A DNA stretch of 64,000 bases. Origin: Zerene cesonia. Taxonomy: Eukaryota; Arthropoda; Insecta; Lepidoptera; Pieridae. The notes under the pieces were generated by a model. The model saw only the letters and a program-made list of their open reading frames with translations, did not search any database and was not told the origin of the DNA. The DNA is taken from contig NW_024045134.1 in assembly GCF_012273895.1 (NCBI RefSeq), positions 1,488,001-1,552,000 on the forward strand, in the 5' to 3' direction. The translations under genes and the position numbers were made by a program. This document shows, in pieces, positions 25,801 through 39,029 of the stretch (positions are counted from its first letter, which is position 1; each line of letters opens with the position of its first letter).

Positions 25801-28800
25801 TTTTGGTTCTGGAATTGAGTATGGAAAATTTGTGCTATATTTGCATTGTAGGGGTCATTAGAGGCGTTTATAAGCCTAAGTTTTTAGAGACAACACAATA
25901 TTAGTGATTGTAGAATGGAAATAAGATATTTTTCGAAGAATTTTATTGTAACATGAGAAAGATAACTAAGATAAACTGTCTTGAGTGTACAGTCGTGGAG
26001 TTAAGTACGTCGTGTGGTAGGTCCTTGTATAATGTATAATGAACAACTTTAAAGTTACACTTTTCACAAATTTATTTTTCACAAAAACTATCAAACATTG
26101 TTTCAACATTTATCAGATGTACACTTTTATAAATATTAATACAGCTTTTTGTATTATTTAACATCACGCACTTATACACGCACGTCCACTAGTGAAGGAC
26201 CAATACGTGTGTTACGTAAACAAAAATGCCCACTCAATAATTTTTTAAGACAATTTGAAATAGTAGAACATTAAAATCAGAGTTACTAACTTCGGGGGTC
26301 TACAAGAACGCGCACACACATTTATACGATCAACGTGGCTGTCTGCGGCCGGAGCTGTCTGTACGCAGGGCCGCACGCACACATACATATTTATTTAATG
26401 CCTATTGATTGTACTTGAAAAGATCACAATATAATTACAAATTTGTTTAAATAATTTGACAAGATATGATATTTAATATATGAATAATTTTCCATACGGT
26501 TATTAATCGTTAAAAGAATAGATTACACTTTAAAGGTATTGTTGAGATTATTTTCTATGGAATTATATCTGTATATGTTTTCACACTATCCGATCGGGAT
26601 ATATCGTATGGCGTATCATACATTTTTCCGTTTTTATTGCTTTTACCGACTTGTATACTACTTTAAGCATTAAAAACACACTTCTAGCTCATGTAGTCCT
26701 CTTAAAATACCACCATAAAACTTTGCATCATTTCAATGAAGTCCATTAGAACTTTTTTCTCAATAACTCAGGTATTTATTAGCAACAAAATATAATGTAA
26801 TGTGCGCAATTAGCTATTACTACGAATGTGTATCATATAATAACAATAACTATTAAAATAATTATAGGTATTCTGTAAACTATTATTTCATTGTATGTAG
26901 TACCATTGATGTTCATTGAATATTCTAGAAGGGCTAGAAAAATATATTGTAATTTTAATTCCAATGTTTTTTTTTTTTGTATATATTCATAACATCTATT
27001 ATTCTTGATTTTGATTGCAATTAAGATTTCGGAATAATATTCTAACTATATAATCTAGAATTATTATTAACAAAAATATGAACAGCCTGCGTTCAATTGC
27101 CAGAACCACGCCAAATTTAAATGCGACCACATGGCAAGCATCCGCTTTAAAAAGAACAGAATCACAAGAATCCTTTTGATCAGTAAAAAGTTGAGGTAAA
27201 AATAAAATATACGAGTCGACTTGATAACCTTCTTTTTTTGAAGTTGATTGATAAAAGTAGCCAGTTCAGAAGCTTTAAGGTTTTCAAAATTAAAAAAGTG
27301 AAATGTTGGATAAAACCTTTGGGTAAGTAATTGAGAAACAAATAAAAAAAAACATCAGGCGATATGTTCATTGAAAAAAGAAAAATATTAATTATGAGTT
27401 CAGACACTCACCATATCCAAATTATTGAACAGCATATTGAGGTTTCCTAGATTATTGACATTATCCATTTTCGGCGCTATCGGCCTTGGGTTCATGATAT
27501 TAGGGTTCACTATCGACTTCATACGTCTGCCTCTTCTTGGTGCTATATCAGGATTCCTCTGCCTATAATCTGCTATTATCGACTTCACATCCTTAGTTGG
27601 GCCTTGACGACCCATCGGCATGCCGTAACTCGATGGTAACTGACCATTCATATCTCGAGGGAAACCTGGTAATGGACCGGGCATCATGAGCCCTTGCGGG
27701 AACATCGGTTTAGACATCTGCTGCATATGCGCACTTTTGTCATACGGCGGTGGCAACCCCGACATCAAATTGAAATGCGTTGTAACTGGCATCACGGGTT
27801 GCATCATTGGATTGATTGAACCCGGTTGCTTTAACGCTAAACCAGATATCTCATCACTTTTATCTATAGCAAGATTCTTGGCTTGGTTTAGATAGTCGAA
27901 TGGATCTGTCCTCTCCGCGCCATTGATGTCCGCAGACTTCTCGAATGCTAGCACTTGTTTTCGCCTCAGGAGCCGCAGTAGAATTTCCTCTTTGACCTTC
28001 TTGAGATGCAATATATTGTTCCATTCGTGTTCCTTCTTTTGTGCTAATTCGCGTAACGTTTGTATCTCCGAGAGCAGTTGCTCCGTATGCCTCTGTATTT
28101 CGTCCACGTTGTTCTTTGTTGCGGTTTGTATGTAATCGTTTATCATAATATCGTGTTGTGGAAAAGTTTTCTCGACTTCTTGGCACAGTTTCTTTAGAGG
28201 CGACTCCGTGTCCACGTCTTCGCTAGAACGCCGCTTTACAGGTTCCTCCTATAATGGTTCAGAATTTGTATATTAATGTCATTAAAAATAGTAGATTCAA
28301 TGGCTCAATGAAAATAAAATTTAATCTAGTTACTGACAGTGTCATTTATAATATTCAAGGCAGAGTTGAATAAAATAAATAACATAAAAAGTAAATGGGT
28401 TTGTCTTTACTTCATGAATAATTTATTCTATTTTATCAATTTCAAAAATGGTTAATGAGCAAGGCATTATGGTACATAATATTAAAAGAATACTGAGAAA
28501 CATAAATTGTTATTTTTACAGTTATGCTGTCATAACTCATGAAAATGATTTCAACCAACATCTATGGATCTTACCTTAATATCACCATTAACAGGCTGAG
28601 TACTTTTTGGTTCCTTATCTACCTTCTCTGTTGGCGCTTCCAACATTTCAACATCCGCCTCTCTCTCTTGTTTCTTCTCCTCTTTACTCTTCGTTTCTAC
28701 CAATGGCTGGTCTTTTTCTTCACTAATTGTTGCTACCTCAGCTTCCGTTGTATCATTTTTGATTTCAACAACCTCTGGGGGTTTTGCATTCTCTTGTTGA

Positions 28801-30649
28801 ATAACTTCAGTGTCTTCTTTAGCAGTTTCTAAAACAATAAAATTAACTTAGTATTGTGTGTAATCAATGACTACATATATAATATACTAAATTTAGCAAA
28901 GCCTAGCCATGACCAATCCTCATTGGTTATTGTTTTTTAATATTTCTGGTTTTTAAATACCAATATTAAAACAGTTTCTCTATCTTTTCTTAAGAAGAAA
29001 TATGATTTAATCTATTCAGCCACTCCATAAGTGATGTAACTAAAAACGAGATATATTTTAAAGAAAGAAGATTATGTATGTTATTTCCAAGTGTTTGATT
29101 TTACGCAAGTATTATACATTTAGAATTTAAAGACTTTTCAATGGACTTTAAATGCGGTCATGGGACCAAGCTCCCTGTTAAGTGTTTGAAACGTCGGGTT
29201 GATAACATAATGAATAAATTGCTTTTAAAATCCGTTAAAAAGTCTTCAATTTCTAAAAGAAGATTATGTGATAACTTATTTAGCTAACAAATTTACTGAT
29301 ACCATATTTAAGATATAAACAATATGAAACTTGAAACACATACCATGAACAGTGATAATGTAATGTTGATGCATATAATTTTAAGAGAAACATTTTTAAC
29401 TCATAAAAAAGTTAAAGAATTAACAAAATAGTTGTTCAAAGAATTTGTTTAAATTTATTATCAAATACTAATTTTTGATAGTGAGTGTTAACAACTATTA
29501 TTTATTTATTTTTTTATACCATCATAATGTATACATCCTTAGACACACATAAAAAATCAATCTTATTGCTAAACTAAACAAAGTTTTAAATAAATTGATA
29601 TTAACATTATGAACAAATTTAATTAAACATCACATAATATTCTGATATTACTAACATATACCTAATGCAGTTACTACTTGTAAAGACCACTCATTGGACA
29701 ATATCCTACTTCATATCCATTATTGTATTTTTTTAATTTGAAAATTTTACTAAATTATTTAATTAATTGAACAATGAGTGCTAAGTTGACAAAATCTTAG
29801 CATCCAAATTAAATAATATTAAATTAATTATTCTATTTCATTATTTTTATTTTGGTGTTATATATTATATAGAAATGATTTAACAAAGAGTTTTCCTTAA
29901 AATATAAAACAATGAAAGGAAAATGAAAGTAATTATGTAGATTTGATTAATGTAAATTTATGAATACATATTAAAAATAATAATTACTAATGCAAAAAGT
30001 GCTCTTCACTTAAATAGTGTCATAAATACAAATATATGTGAATTCTGTAGTTTACAAAATGTTATTAGTTTTTCGCAAATTTATCAATTTTCCAATTGTT
30101 TATGTACATACAGTAAAGAGAGGGATCATAATATAATATTCTTTCGCATTTACATACATATAAAGCACTCAGCCATGCATTAATCAAGCGATGATCAAAA
30201 TATTAAATGTATTTTGAAATGTATTCAATTATTTAGACACAAAAATGTTAAAAACAAAAAATTAAGTTACTAAAGAAGTAAATAAATATTATTGGTTTTA
30301 TTGTATTATTTATTAATCTTAAACCTATAGGTATACCGAGTAAAGTTCCGAATTATATCTCGAAGATATTACCTTTTACATCATCCAGTTGCTCTTCCAA
30401 GTCACCGCCTTTGCTTGGACTTTCGCTTAAATTCTCTTCTTTGGCATTATCATCACAGTTACCCGCATCATCATTCGTTACCGCTTTATTATCAGCGGTT
30501 TCTTCTGTCTCTTTTGCGGAGCTCATTTCTTCGTCGATGCACAATGGATCAACTTCATTTTCACCCGAGTTCTCCGGTAAGGGCGACTCCTCAGCTCCCA
30601 CTAACCGGTCTTTCGGTGAATCCACTATTTTAATATCTATATCGTTCAT
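22845..30649 (-). CDS. acidic coiled-coil protein with C-terminal MYND zinc finger (unidentified)
   Basis: Seven exons join in frame to 697 residues: 30373-30649, 28575-28828, 27412-28248, 25467-25808, 24175-24264, 23728-23979 and 22845-22886. The ATG at 30649 has an in-frame TAA three codons upstream. Residues 1-177 are very acidic. Exon 3 has a basic KRR patch, then a probable coiled coil (KKEHEWNNILHLKKVKEEIL), a Met/Pro-rich stretch and a basic PRRGRRMK patch. Exon 4 adds an Arg/Pro-rich region with a PPPPP run, and exon 6 a Gly/Ser repeat. The C-terminus is a complete MYND finger split by an intron: CQGC, CAGC, YCSREC, then WDDHSEMC, giving all eight zinc ligands, followed by Ser-Gly and the stop. 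MYND fingers bind peptides, often in transcriptional co-repressors, so a nuclear adaptor role is an inference. I do not recognise the ortholog. Confidence 0.85.
24053..24135 (-). repeat. short fragment of the 'agcgggca' repeat family
   Basis: 'cgcttaccatcaggcgacc' and 'acccgctatgacaaaaaatg' match the reverse-oriented head of this family. It sits in a MYND-gene intron, 39 bp below the donor of exon 5. Confidence 0.55.
29119..29257. mobile_element. TIR element (MITE-like), 139 bp
   Basis: The left end TTTAGAATTTAAAGACTTTT is the imperfect inverse of the right end AAAAAGTCTTCAATTTCTAAA; the similarity extends inward about 35 bp. The centre shares 'gaaacgtcgggttgataa' with the truncated copy at 12025. 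It lies in the first intron of the MYND gene. No target duplication is evident. Confidence 0.65.
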
Positions 30650-31916
30650 GTTTATTTACATATTTTCGAATTTGTTACGGTGTCAGCACGCCGAATATTT
30701 CTCAATACTTCGACTCGCAATCATAACCATAATTAGGCACCACAAAAACTGTCAAGAAGTACACTAGGTGCGCTCGTCTTTCATTTGTATGATTTATATT
30801 TAATTAATATCACTAAAATATTTCAAATCTCTTTCCCATATTGGGAGACTTCACAAATTCGCAATGAACTCAAGCCGTGAACAAAATGTATTTATAAAGT
30901 ATATATACTATATACCAATACAATTTATTCGCGATTTTAATGTATAATGACTGTAGTTTGTAAAGTAACTTCAAACAAATATATTAATCGAAAAATGTAG
31001 ATTTAACTTAGATTATTGCAAAAAATAATGCTTCTATAGTAAAGACGCAAAGCAATCGCACGCAGTCACAGATAAAAAATATTGACTTTAGCATTTAAGT
31101 AATTCTTTATTCTCATGATTCGGGTCTTTTGAGTTGTGTCCGTAGTTTAGTTATTTAGACAAAACATAATAAAACATTACGAAATTCCTTTGCTTTCATA
31201 AAAAGCAATTCCTGTTAGAAATAAAAAACATTGAAGTACTCCTATTTAAACACACTATCATATTGCTCGAGATAATAATTTCTTTTATAGAGGTCCTAAG
31301 GACCTCCGCATCTATTTTTTGATTGAATAAATAGTTAGTGAGATATGCATAAACACATATTGTGGTTCATTATGAGATGTTACGTTAAAAAATAATGATT
31401 GTATGAATTTAAATCACAGAATTAATGATAAATGAAAAATGTTATAAATACTAATGTGAATTAATGCATTTTATGGAGGGGGCTAACTTAGTTTGATATC
31501 GTAGAGATGATCTATAAGACTAACACAGAAATTGTTTACAATAATTTAGAAGTACAATATTAAATTCTGATATTACTGATTAGACAAATTTAATCGTTTA
31601 ATCGACTTTTAGGTATTCGAGAAGTTTGAAGTTGTTTGTCGTCATATGACAACACCACCACAAAACTATGATGAAATGCAAAAGCAAATGGCTGACCAGA
31701 AATCGACATTCTTGAATCCGTAACAAAATAATCCGATGTTATTACATGAATTATGCGCTTTTTATGATCATGATTAGCAAAATAAAGCTTATTAAGCTTT
31801 AAATAATTAGAATAAAATAATATTGGCTGGATAAAATAGCTATAATATAAATAACTAAAAGTCCTGCTAATACAAATTTAGTCCTAGTATTTTACAAAAT
31901 CTAAATCGTGCTTTCC
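30650..31916. promoter_or_regulatory. divergent intergenic region between the MYND gene and Cdk12
   Basis: About 1.27 kb separates the MYND-gene start codon (minus) from the first candidate Cdk12 exon (plus), so both promoters should lie here. No TATA box can be assigned with confidence in this AT-rich sequence. The orphan exon at 31613-31723 lies inside it. Confidence 0.4.
31613..31723 (+). CDS. orphan 3'-terminal exon of an unidentified gene
   Basis: A 36-codon frame opens exactly after a splice acceptor ('cgacttttag'; the in-frame triplet just before it is TAG) and closes with TAA. It starts VFEKFEVVCRHMTTPP and ends QKSTFLNP, a mixed composition unlike the AT-rich shadow frames around it. 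An AATAAA lies about 60 bp downstream near 31782. No partner exon is visible between 30650 and 31612, and the frame does not continue into Cdk12. It could be the last exon of a gene whose other exons lie elsewhere, or a relic. The family was not recognised. Confidence 0.45.
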   Translation, partial: VFEKFEVVCRHMTTPPQNYDEMQKQMADQKSTFLNP

Positions 31917-31943
31917 ATGGACCCACGTCCGTTTATTTTTGAG
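31917..31943 (+). other. candidate Cdk12 5' untranslated exon end with short uORF
   Basis: ATG at 31917 opens nine codons (MDPRPFIFE) up to a strong donor GAG|GTAAGT. Spliced to the acceptor before 32217 it would read two more codons and stop (TAG at 32223), giving an 11-codon upstream frame. The exon's 5' limit is unknown and the exon itself is inferred. Confidence 0.4.
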
Positions 31944-32219
31944 GTAAGTCATTTTTATTTGTATATTGTGTAGTTGCATGTATTATTTTGTTGTAGTAAT
32001 TATTAGACGCAATTTAATTCAATAGATTTACCTATCATTTTATGAGGCCTATTTTTAGCACACGTAACTGTTCTTTATTTTGACTCTGCTAAACATGGTA
32101 TCAAATTTTAATTCGGATTTATAATTATTGATTAGATTAAATAGTAAATATAAAATTTTATGTTTATAAAAAAAAGTGTCTTAGTAAACTTAGTGAAAAA
32201 TAATCTACGTTTTCAGTTG

Positions 32220-32225
32220 ATGTAG
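32220..32225 (+). promoter_or_regulatory. start-stop element (ATG TAG) in the Cdk12 leader
   Basis: An ATG directly followed by TAG lies three bases after the acceptor and 45 nt upstream of, in frame with, the Cdk12 start codon at 32265. Such minimal upstream frames can stall initiating ribosomes; function here is inferred. Confidence 0.4.
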
Positions 32226-32264
32226 AACAAACTGGCAGACACCGTGGAGCTGCCGTCGTCCAGC

Positions 32265-35200
32265 ATGGAGCGGAGCTACGACAAGCGGCATAGCAAGCAC
32301 CACAAGGAGAAACATAAGAAACATTCACACAAGAAACACAGGAGTCATTCCAGTGGTACACATGATCAATCTTATGCTACTAGTAACTCTCTTAAGCCCC
32401 TGGTGGAGTATTCTGACGTGAGCTCGGAGGATCTGTCGGCCCCGGAGGCCGGCGAGATCGAGAGCGAGGCTAGCTCGATCGGGAGGCACATTGCCGACGA
32501 CCTAGATAGAACCAGGAAATCCCATTCGGTTCGCACATTTCTAGACAACAAGATATCGGTTACGACTACGAGCCGTCGGGCCGCGGAGGAATACGCTCTT
32601 ATCCGTGATTCTTGTTCAGCAGCGAGGAAGAAGCGCGACTTGGACTACGACGATGAGCTGGAGTTCGATCGTTACAAAAAGAAGGTCAAACGAAAGAAGG
32701 ATAAGAAGAAGAAAAAAAAGAAGTCGAAACATCGGTCAAGGTCCGCAAGCTTAGAGAGCGTGTCGCCAGACGATCACTTGCTGATCGAGACTGCTAGAGC
32801 GCCGACGCCGCAGCGGTACACACAAGTGCCTATTAGTGAATGGGAGAAACCGTCCTCACCACTTCATAATGGTTCATGTTCTCCCGTCTCTCCAACAACT
32901 CCACCAATATTGCGAGATCGACATGATCTGTCACCTAGGCATAGGATTGATCATCATGATGCTTTATTGCCATATTCACCACTACGAGAAAGATCTCCAT
33001 TGATCAGGTAAATCACAAATATATCTTATTTTTAATACCCATATAGTATTTACCTACAATTCAAATGCAACTATGAGCTGTGTGCATTATTTTAAATATT
33101 CTGATAATCTTATCAGCATGTAAACGACCAATCTCTGGGACTTTGCTTCCAAACTAACCAAATTCATTAAAACTAAATAATGCATTTCCTAAACTAGTTT
33201 TTCTGTGTCAATATTTGGAGACACATGAACTATTGAAGTATTCAATAATTTCAATCAAAACTTCTAAAAATTGCAAGAAATTATGTGTAGCAATAGTTAA
33301 AAAGAGACTGATCAGTATTAAAACAGTTAATGCTGTAAGGTGTGTCAGGAAGAAAAATAAGAAAAATACAAGGCTGCCACAAAATTCAAGAAAATGTATT
33401 CTTGAATAAGAAATTATGTTTTTAGTGCCACATCATTAACAAATTAATTTTTTTTCCATGCAATCAGTATTGACCTATGGTAAGCTTTCTATTCAATTAT
33501 ATTTTATATTATATTGTTCATTGTTTAAATAATTTTAAATATAAGTAGTAGGTATACTTTAAGATAATGAATTTCATATTCCATCAAAATGTTATTATAT
33601 TCATAAGTATATGTTGATTTGGCTCTATTATATCAACAAATGTATTTAAACATGATTTACATAATTTAAAAAACTAAAAAACACGCTTTTAAAGCACGTC
33701 AAACTAAAAATTACAAAATAAAATATAGTTTAAAAAAACTNNNNNNNNNNNNNNNNNNNNNNNNNNNNNNNNNNNNNNNNNNNNNNNNNNNNNNNNNNNN
33801 NNNNNNNNNNNNNNNNNNNNNNNNNNNNNNNNNNNNNNNNNNNNNNNNNNNNNNNNNNNNNNNNNNNNNNNNNNNNNNNNNNNNNNNNNNNNNNNNNNNN
33901 NNNNNNNNNNNNNNNNNNNNNNNNNNNNNNNNNNNNNNNNNNNNNNNNNNNNNNNNNNNNNNNNNNNNNNNNNNNNNNNNNNNNNNNNNNNNNNNNNNNN
34001 NNNNNNNNNNNNNNNNNNNNNNNNNNNNNNNNNNNNNNNNNNNNNNNNNNNNNNNNNNNNNNNNNNNNNNNNNNNNNNNNNNNNNNNNNNNNNNNNNNNN
34101 NNNNNNNNNNNNNNNNNNNNNNNNNNNNNNNNNNNNNNNNNNNNNNNNNNNNNNNNNNNNNNNNNNNNNNNNNNNNNNNNNNNNNNNNNNNNNNNNNNNN
34201 NNNNNNNNNNNNNNNNNNNNNNNNNNNNNNNNNNNNNNNNNNNNNNNNNNNNNNNNNNNNNNNNNNNNNNNNNNNNNNNNNNNNNNNNNNNNNNNNNNNN
34301 NNNNNNNNNNNNNNNNNNNNNNNNNNNNNNNNNNNNNNNNNNNNNNNNNNNNNNNNNNNNNNNNNNNNNNNNNNNNNNNNNNNNNNNNNNNNNNNNNNNN
34401 NNNNNNNNNNNNNNNNNNNNNNNNNNNNNNNNNNNNNNNNNNNNNNNNNNNNNNNNNNNNNNNNNNNNNNNNNNNNNNNNNNNNNNNNNNNNNNNNNNNN
34501 NNNNNNNNNNNNNNNNNNNNNNNNNNNNNNNNNNNNNNNNNNNNNNNNNNNNNNNNNNNNNNNNNNNNNNNNNNNNNNNNNNNNNNNNNNNNNNNNNNNN
34601 NNNNNNNNNNNNNNNNNNNNNNNNNNNNNNNNNNNNNNNNNNNNNNNNNNNNNNNNNNNNNNNNNNNNNNNNNNNNNNNNNNNNNNNNNNNNNNNNNNNN
34701 NNNNNNNNNNNNNNNNNNNNNNNNNNNNNNNNNNNNNNNNGCGGGAAGTGGGAGAAAAACGGGTGTGAGTTACATACATACAAACATACAAGTGAAGCTA
34801 ATAAAAGCGTGTTAATAACATGAAAGGACAATAGATAGGTTATTCTGAGTCAAATCTACATTGTGTAATAACTGTGTTTTTTATAATGCCTTTTTGCAAA
34901 ATGTTCTTATGTTGTCTGTTGAAGATGGAATTTATTATGTTATTTGCTTTATTTTTGATGAAAAGGTACATAATTAATTAAACCGACCATTACTTTAGAA
35001 ACTTTTTACTAGGTTTCAGTCGTGGGTTTCTTTATTTAGAGCTATGACTTGTATCAGTAAATTAATTTATCACTTCCATTTTAGTATATTTCATTGCTGT
35101 AATACATACACAATTTTATTTATGTCTGACAAATACAGACCTCATTCTTAACATGTAGGGATAAGCCACCTACAACATCATAACTATCTTTTACTAGATA

Positions 35201-38200
35201 AGTAGTCTATGGATCACTGATTTGATTGTATGATGACAGTAATAAACACAATTTCTAAATAATAGCAGTTTGCTACGGTTCCATCTAAACAGATTTAGAT
35301 TTTATATGATTTCAGATCACATTTTGAATAGATTTTATACAAACTTTTTCTTGACAATAACTAATGATTTAAAGATATGCACATGCAAACATTTCAGTGT
35401 TTCACTTTTATTTATTTAGATTAGACGTAATACTGGCTAATATGAATGAGCGTATTTCTAAGACATTGTTGGCTTTTTCGCAGCAGCACGAGCAGCAGAA
35501 GGCGCCAGAAGTCTTCCACACCGCATACACCATCCATTCCTCCATACCATGATACAGTGACTATTGACTCTGACAATGAGGAGTATGAGAGAACTAGGAG
35601 GGACTATTGGCATGAACAGCACAGGCTGGCCAACGATGTTATGGTTATTTCAGGTAAAAATAATGAACTTGTCTAGAGCACTTTCTAAACCTATAAGAAT
35701 TAGCTATTAAATTAACTAGCCAAGCTGTCTCTAGACTCAAAACATACAATAAAATAGTTGAAAAGCAGATAAGGAAAAAAGAAACATATTATTGTAGTCA
35801 TAGCAGTCACAAACTTTCACCCACGAATTTGCCTGTAAAGTCAAAGGAAAAGACAGACAGTTTTTTTTTTTTTTTTTTGTCATAGCGGGCAGCTGAGCTG
35901 GTGGTTCGCCTGATGGTAAGCGATCACCACCGCCCATAAACATTCGCAAAGGTAGTACCTCTGTGAATGCGCTGCCTGCTTTTATGGGGTAAGGGAAAAG
36001 GAAAGTATTAACGGCTGGAAAGAAGGAATGGACTAGGATGGGTGAGGAAAAGGAAACGGGCCTCCGGCTCCCCCACTCACCGTACGAAACACAGTGGCAT
36101 GCCACTATTTCACGCCGGTTTTCTGTGGGGGTGTGGTACTTCCCCGGTGCGAGCTGGCCCAATTCGTGCCGAAGCGTGCTCGACTCCCACAATAAAGTTA
36201 CTGATTTTCCAAGCATAGTTCCTGTTCCCGTGCAATTTCCGGGATAAAAACTATCCAGGAGTTCTCGAGATTAGCGTCCTCTACACTATATTAGTATAGA
36301 TTTCCATCTGTGCGCAGACTCGCCGGTGCACGAGTCCCGCGCTCGCGAGTATAGCCCGCGGCGGCACCGCAAGCGCAGCCCGCACCGCCGCCGCAGCCGC
36401 GAGCGGGAGCGCCACCGCGACCACCGCCTGCACCATAGGTATATATGTTAACGTCTACATCTATATCCAGACTTACACCTACACCTATATCCGGACCTAC
36501 ACCTACACATATATCCTGACCTACACTTACACCTATATGCGGTGGTCCACTTGCACCAACGCCATACCCTCTACAGCCTACTACACTTACTTCTAGATGT
36601 AAATTCGGATATGACCTAGACATTATTACAACTACATTCACACTTCCAGGTGTGTTATTACATATAAGCTACAGATGAACTACATCGTTTTTTATCACTT
36701 TACACTTACATCCATGCAATAAACACCAAGAATGAAGTCGAATTTTATTTATGAATTTAATTTTTTCTTCGTTATAAAATATCCATCACTATCGTAGGTC
36801 GCACAGCCGCAGTTCGCTCAAGCGTCGCCGCTCGGCGTCGCGCAGCAGACGACGCTCGTCGTCGCCGCCGCGCCACCGGCCCAGGCATAAGGAACCGAGT
36901 CGTGATCGCCATAGGTACTATAAATTATCAATATATTCCATCTTACTTGTAATTACTATCATACATTATACTAACTGCGCCGCGCAGTTTTATCTGCGGA
37001 CGAATAGCAAGTATTAATATATTTGTTTGTTTAATTATTTATTTATTTATAATGCTTTATTGCACAAACTTAGACAAATATAGCTCATGTCTTGCATGCA
37101 TTCCGTAGTTTTTGCGTGAATGAGTAACAAACATCCATCGATCCATACTCACAAAATTTTGTTTATAATTAGTAGGATAAATAAGATGCGTTAGTCTCGC
37201 TAAAACTCAAGAATGGCTAGGTCGGTTTTGATGCATTCATAGTAGTCAAAGGTTTATAAAAACAAGATAAAATGTGTCACAAAATATGTTCTATGGCGTT
37301 GCGTAGTTCGCGCGGGACAGCTAGTATATTAATAGGAAGACATTTTTTTAACCGTTATAGTAAAATATTAATATTTACAGAAAGCCTTGATGACATTTAA
37401 TGACCTTGAAAAGACATTTTACATACCAAAGTAATTTTTCGTTAAAATTACGTGATACGGTAATTTCAGAAGCCGACACGACTCGCCGAGCCCACCAACT
37501 AATGTTCTACAGCGCAGGATAGACTTCAAGGAGAAGATCAGTGATACAAGTCTCTTTGCTGAGCTGGTCAAGGACAAGCATAAAAGGGCTAAGGTAACAT
37601 TGATGTATATCTGTATTTTTTCAGTATTTGTATCCTATGTGTGAGGAATGAATAAATATGATTTTATTGTTTTACTAGCTGCCCGCGGCTTTGCACGCGT
37701 TAAATTCGGATGTTATTATACATATAAACCTTCCTATTGAGTCACTGTTATCTACTAAACACCCCCCCCCCCCATCAAAATCCGATGTGCAGTTTTAAAC
37801 GTCCAAGCATACATAGGGATAGAGAAAGCGACTTTGTTTTCTACTATATAGTGATTATATATACTGGCGAATGGATAGATTGATTTATATTTACTATTTC
37901 ATTCTCAAGACTGAAGGCATGTTACCTATTATTAATATATTGTAATAATTTCGTATTTACGAGTTTGTTTTGGTCATCTTGCCATACTTGGAAGTATAAA
38001 AGTTATGTGTTTCCTTATTTTTTTAATTACAAAATCGAACTATTTTGTTCCTATATTTAATCGCACTCTTTTCGCCAGTACGAATAATAAAAATTAATGA
38101 ATGATAATAGAATTTTTACGGTTAACATGCCTTTTTAAGTGACAAGCCCCTTTACCCAGTTTATCAAGAGATGTAAAAACATGTATTAGTCGGTAAAGAT

Positions 38201-38981
38201 CCAGCTTACTGTTGATTGCTAAAATCGTAGTTTTTGAGATTATCGTGACAAAGTATCGAACATGATATCTGTATAATACTATTAAAGAGGAAAAACTTCT
38301 ATTCTTTTGTGGGAGTCGAATTGGGCCAGCTCGCACCGGGGAAGTACCACACCCCCACAGAAAACCGGCGTGAAATAGTGGCATGACACTGTGTTTCGTA
38401 CGGTGAGTGGGGGAGCCCGAGGCCCGTTTTCCTTTTCCTCACCCGTCCTAATCCATTCCTTCTTTCCAGTCGTTAATCCTTTCCTTTTCCCTTACCCCAT
38501 AAAAGCGGGCAGCACATTCACAGAGGTACTACCTTTGCGAATGTTTATGGGCGGTGGTGATCGCTTACCATCAGGCGAACCACCACATGACACATAAAAA
38601 AAAAAAAAAACGTTATGTTTATTAAATAATATGTTAATTTTCCAGAAACTGCAAGAGATTCTGAACCAAAAGGAAGAAGAGTCTCAGGGCGCGATGTCGA
38701 GCACGGCATCTATCAATAACCCCGATATACTCACAATAGATGAATTGTCCAATGCAACGGCAGATAGCTCTACGCAGGTAATGCTATAATTTTATAATTT
38801 ACTTTTACTAATTTATGTGTTGACACAATGTTTTAAAATCGTTGTTTTTTATTATGGCTCTATTAGAATGGTTTACGATAGTTCAAAAATGTCCGTATTT
38901 TTAGTACATCCTATGTACGTTAATAACAGAATAGAGAGAATTTTAAATCTTGTACCTTTAAACGAGCAATTCTTGTATATA

Positions 38982-39029
<48 letters not shown>

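Noticed and set aside
32244..32264. GTG as an upstream start for Cdk12
   Set aside because: A conventional ATG with a good context lies in the same frame at 32265; non-AUG initiation is not needed.
33704..34831. Two long minus-strand open frames
   Set aside because: Artefacts of the 1000-N gap in Cdk12 intron 1.
35737..36216. 159-codon minus-strand frame
   Set aside because: Almost entirely within a long copy of the 'agcgggca' repeat; the same frame recurs in the other copies.
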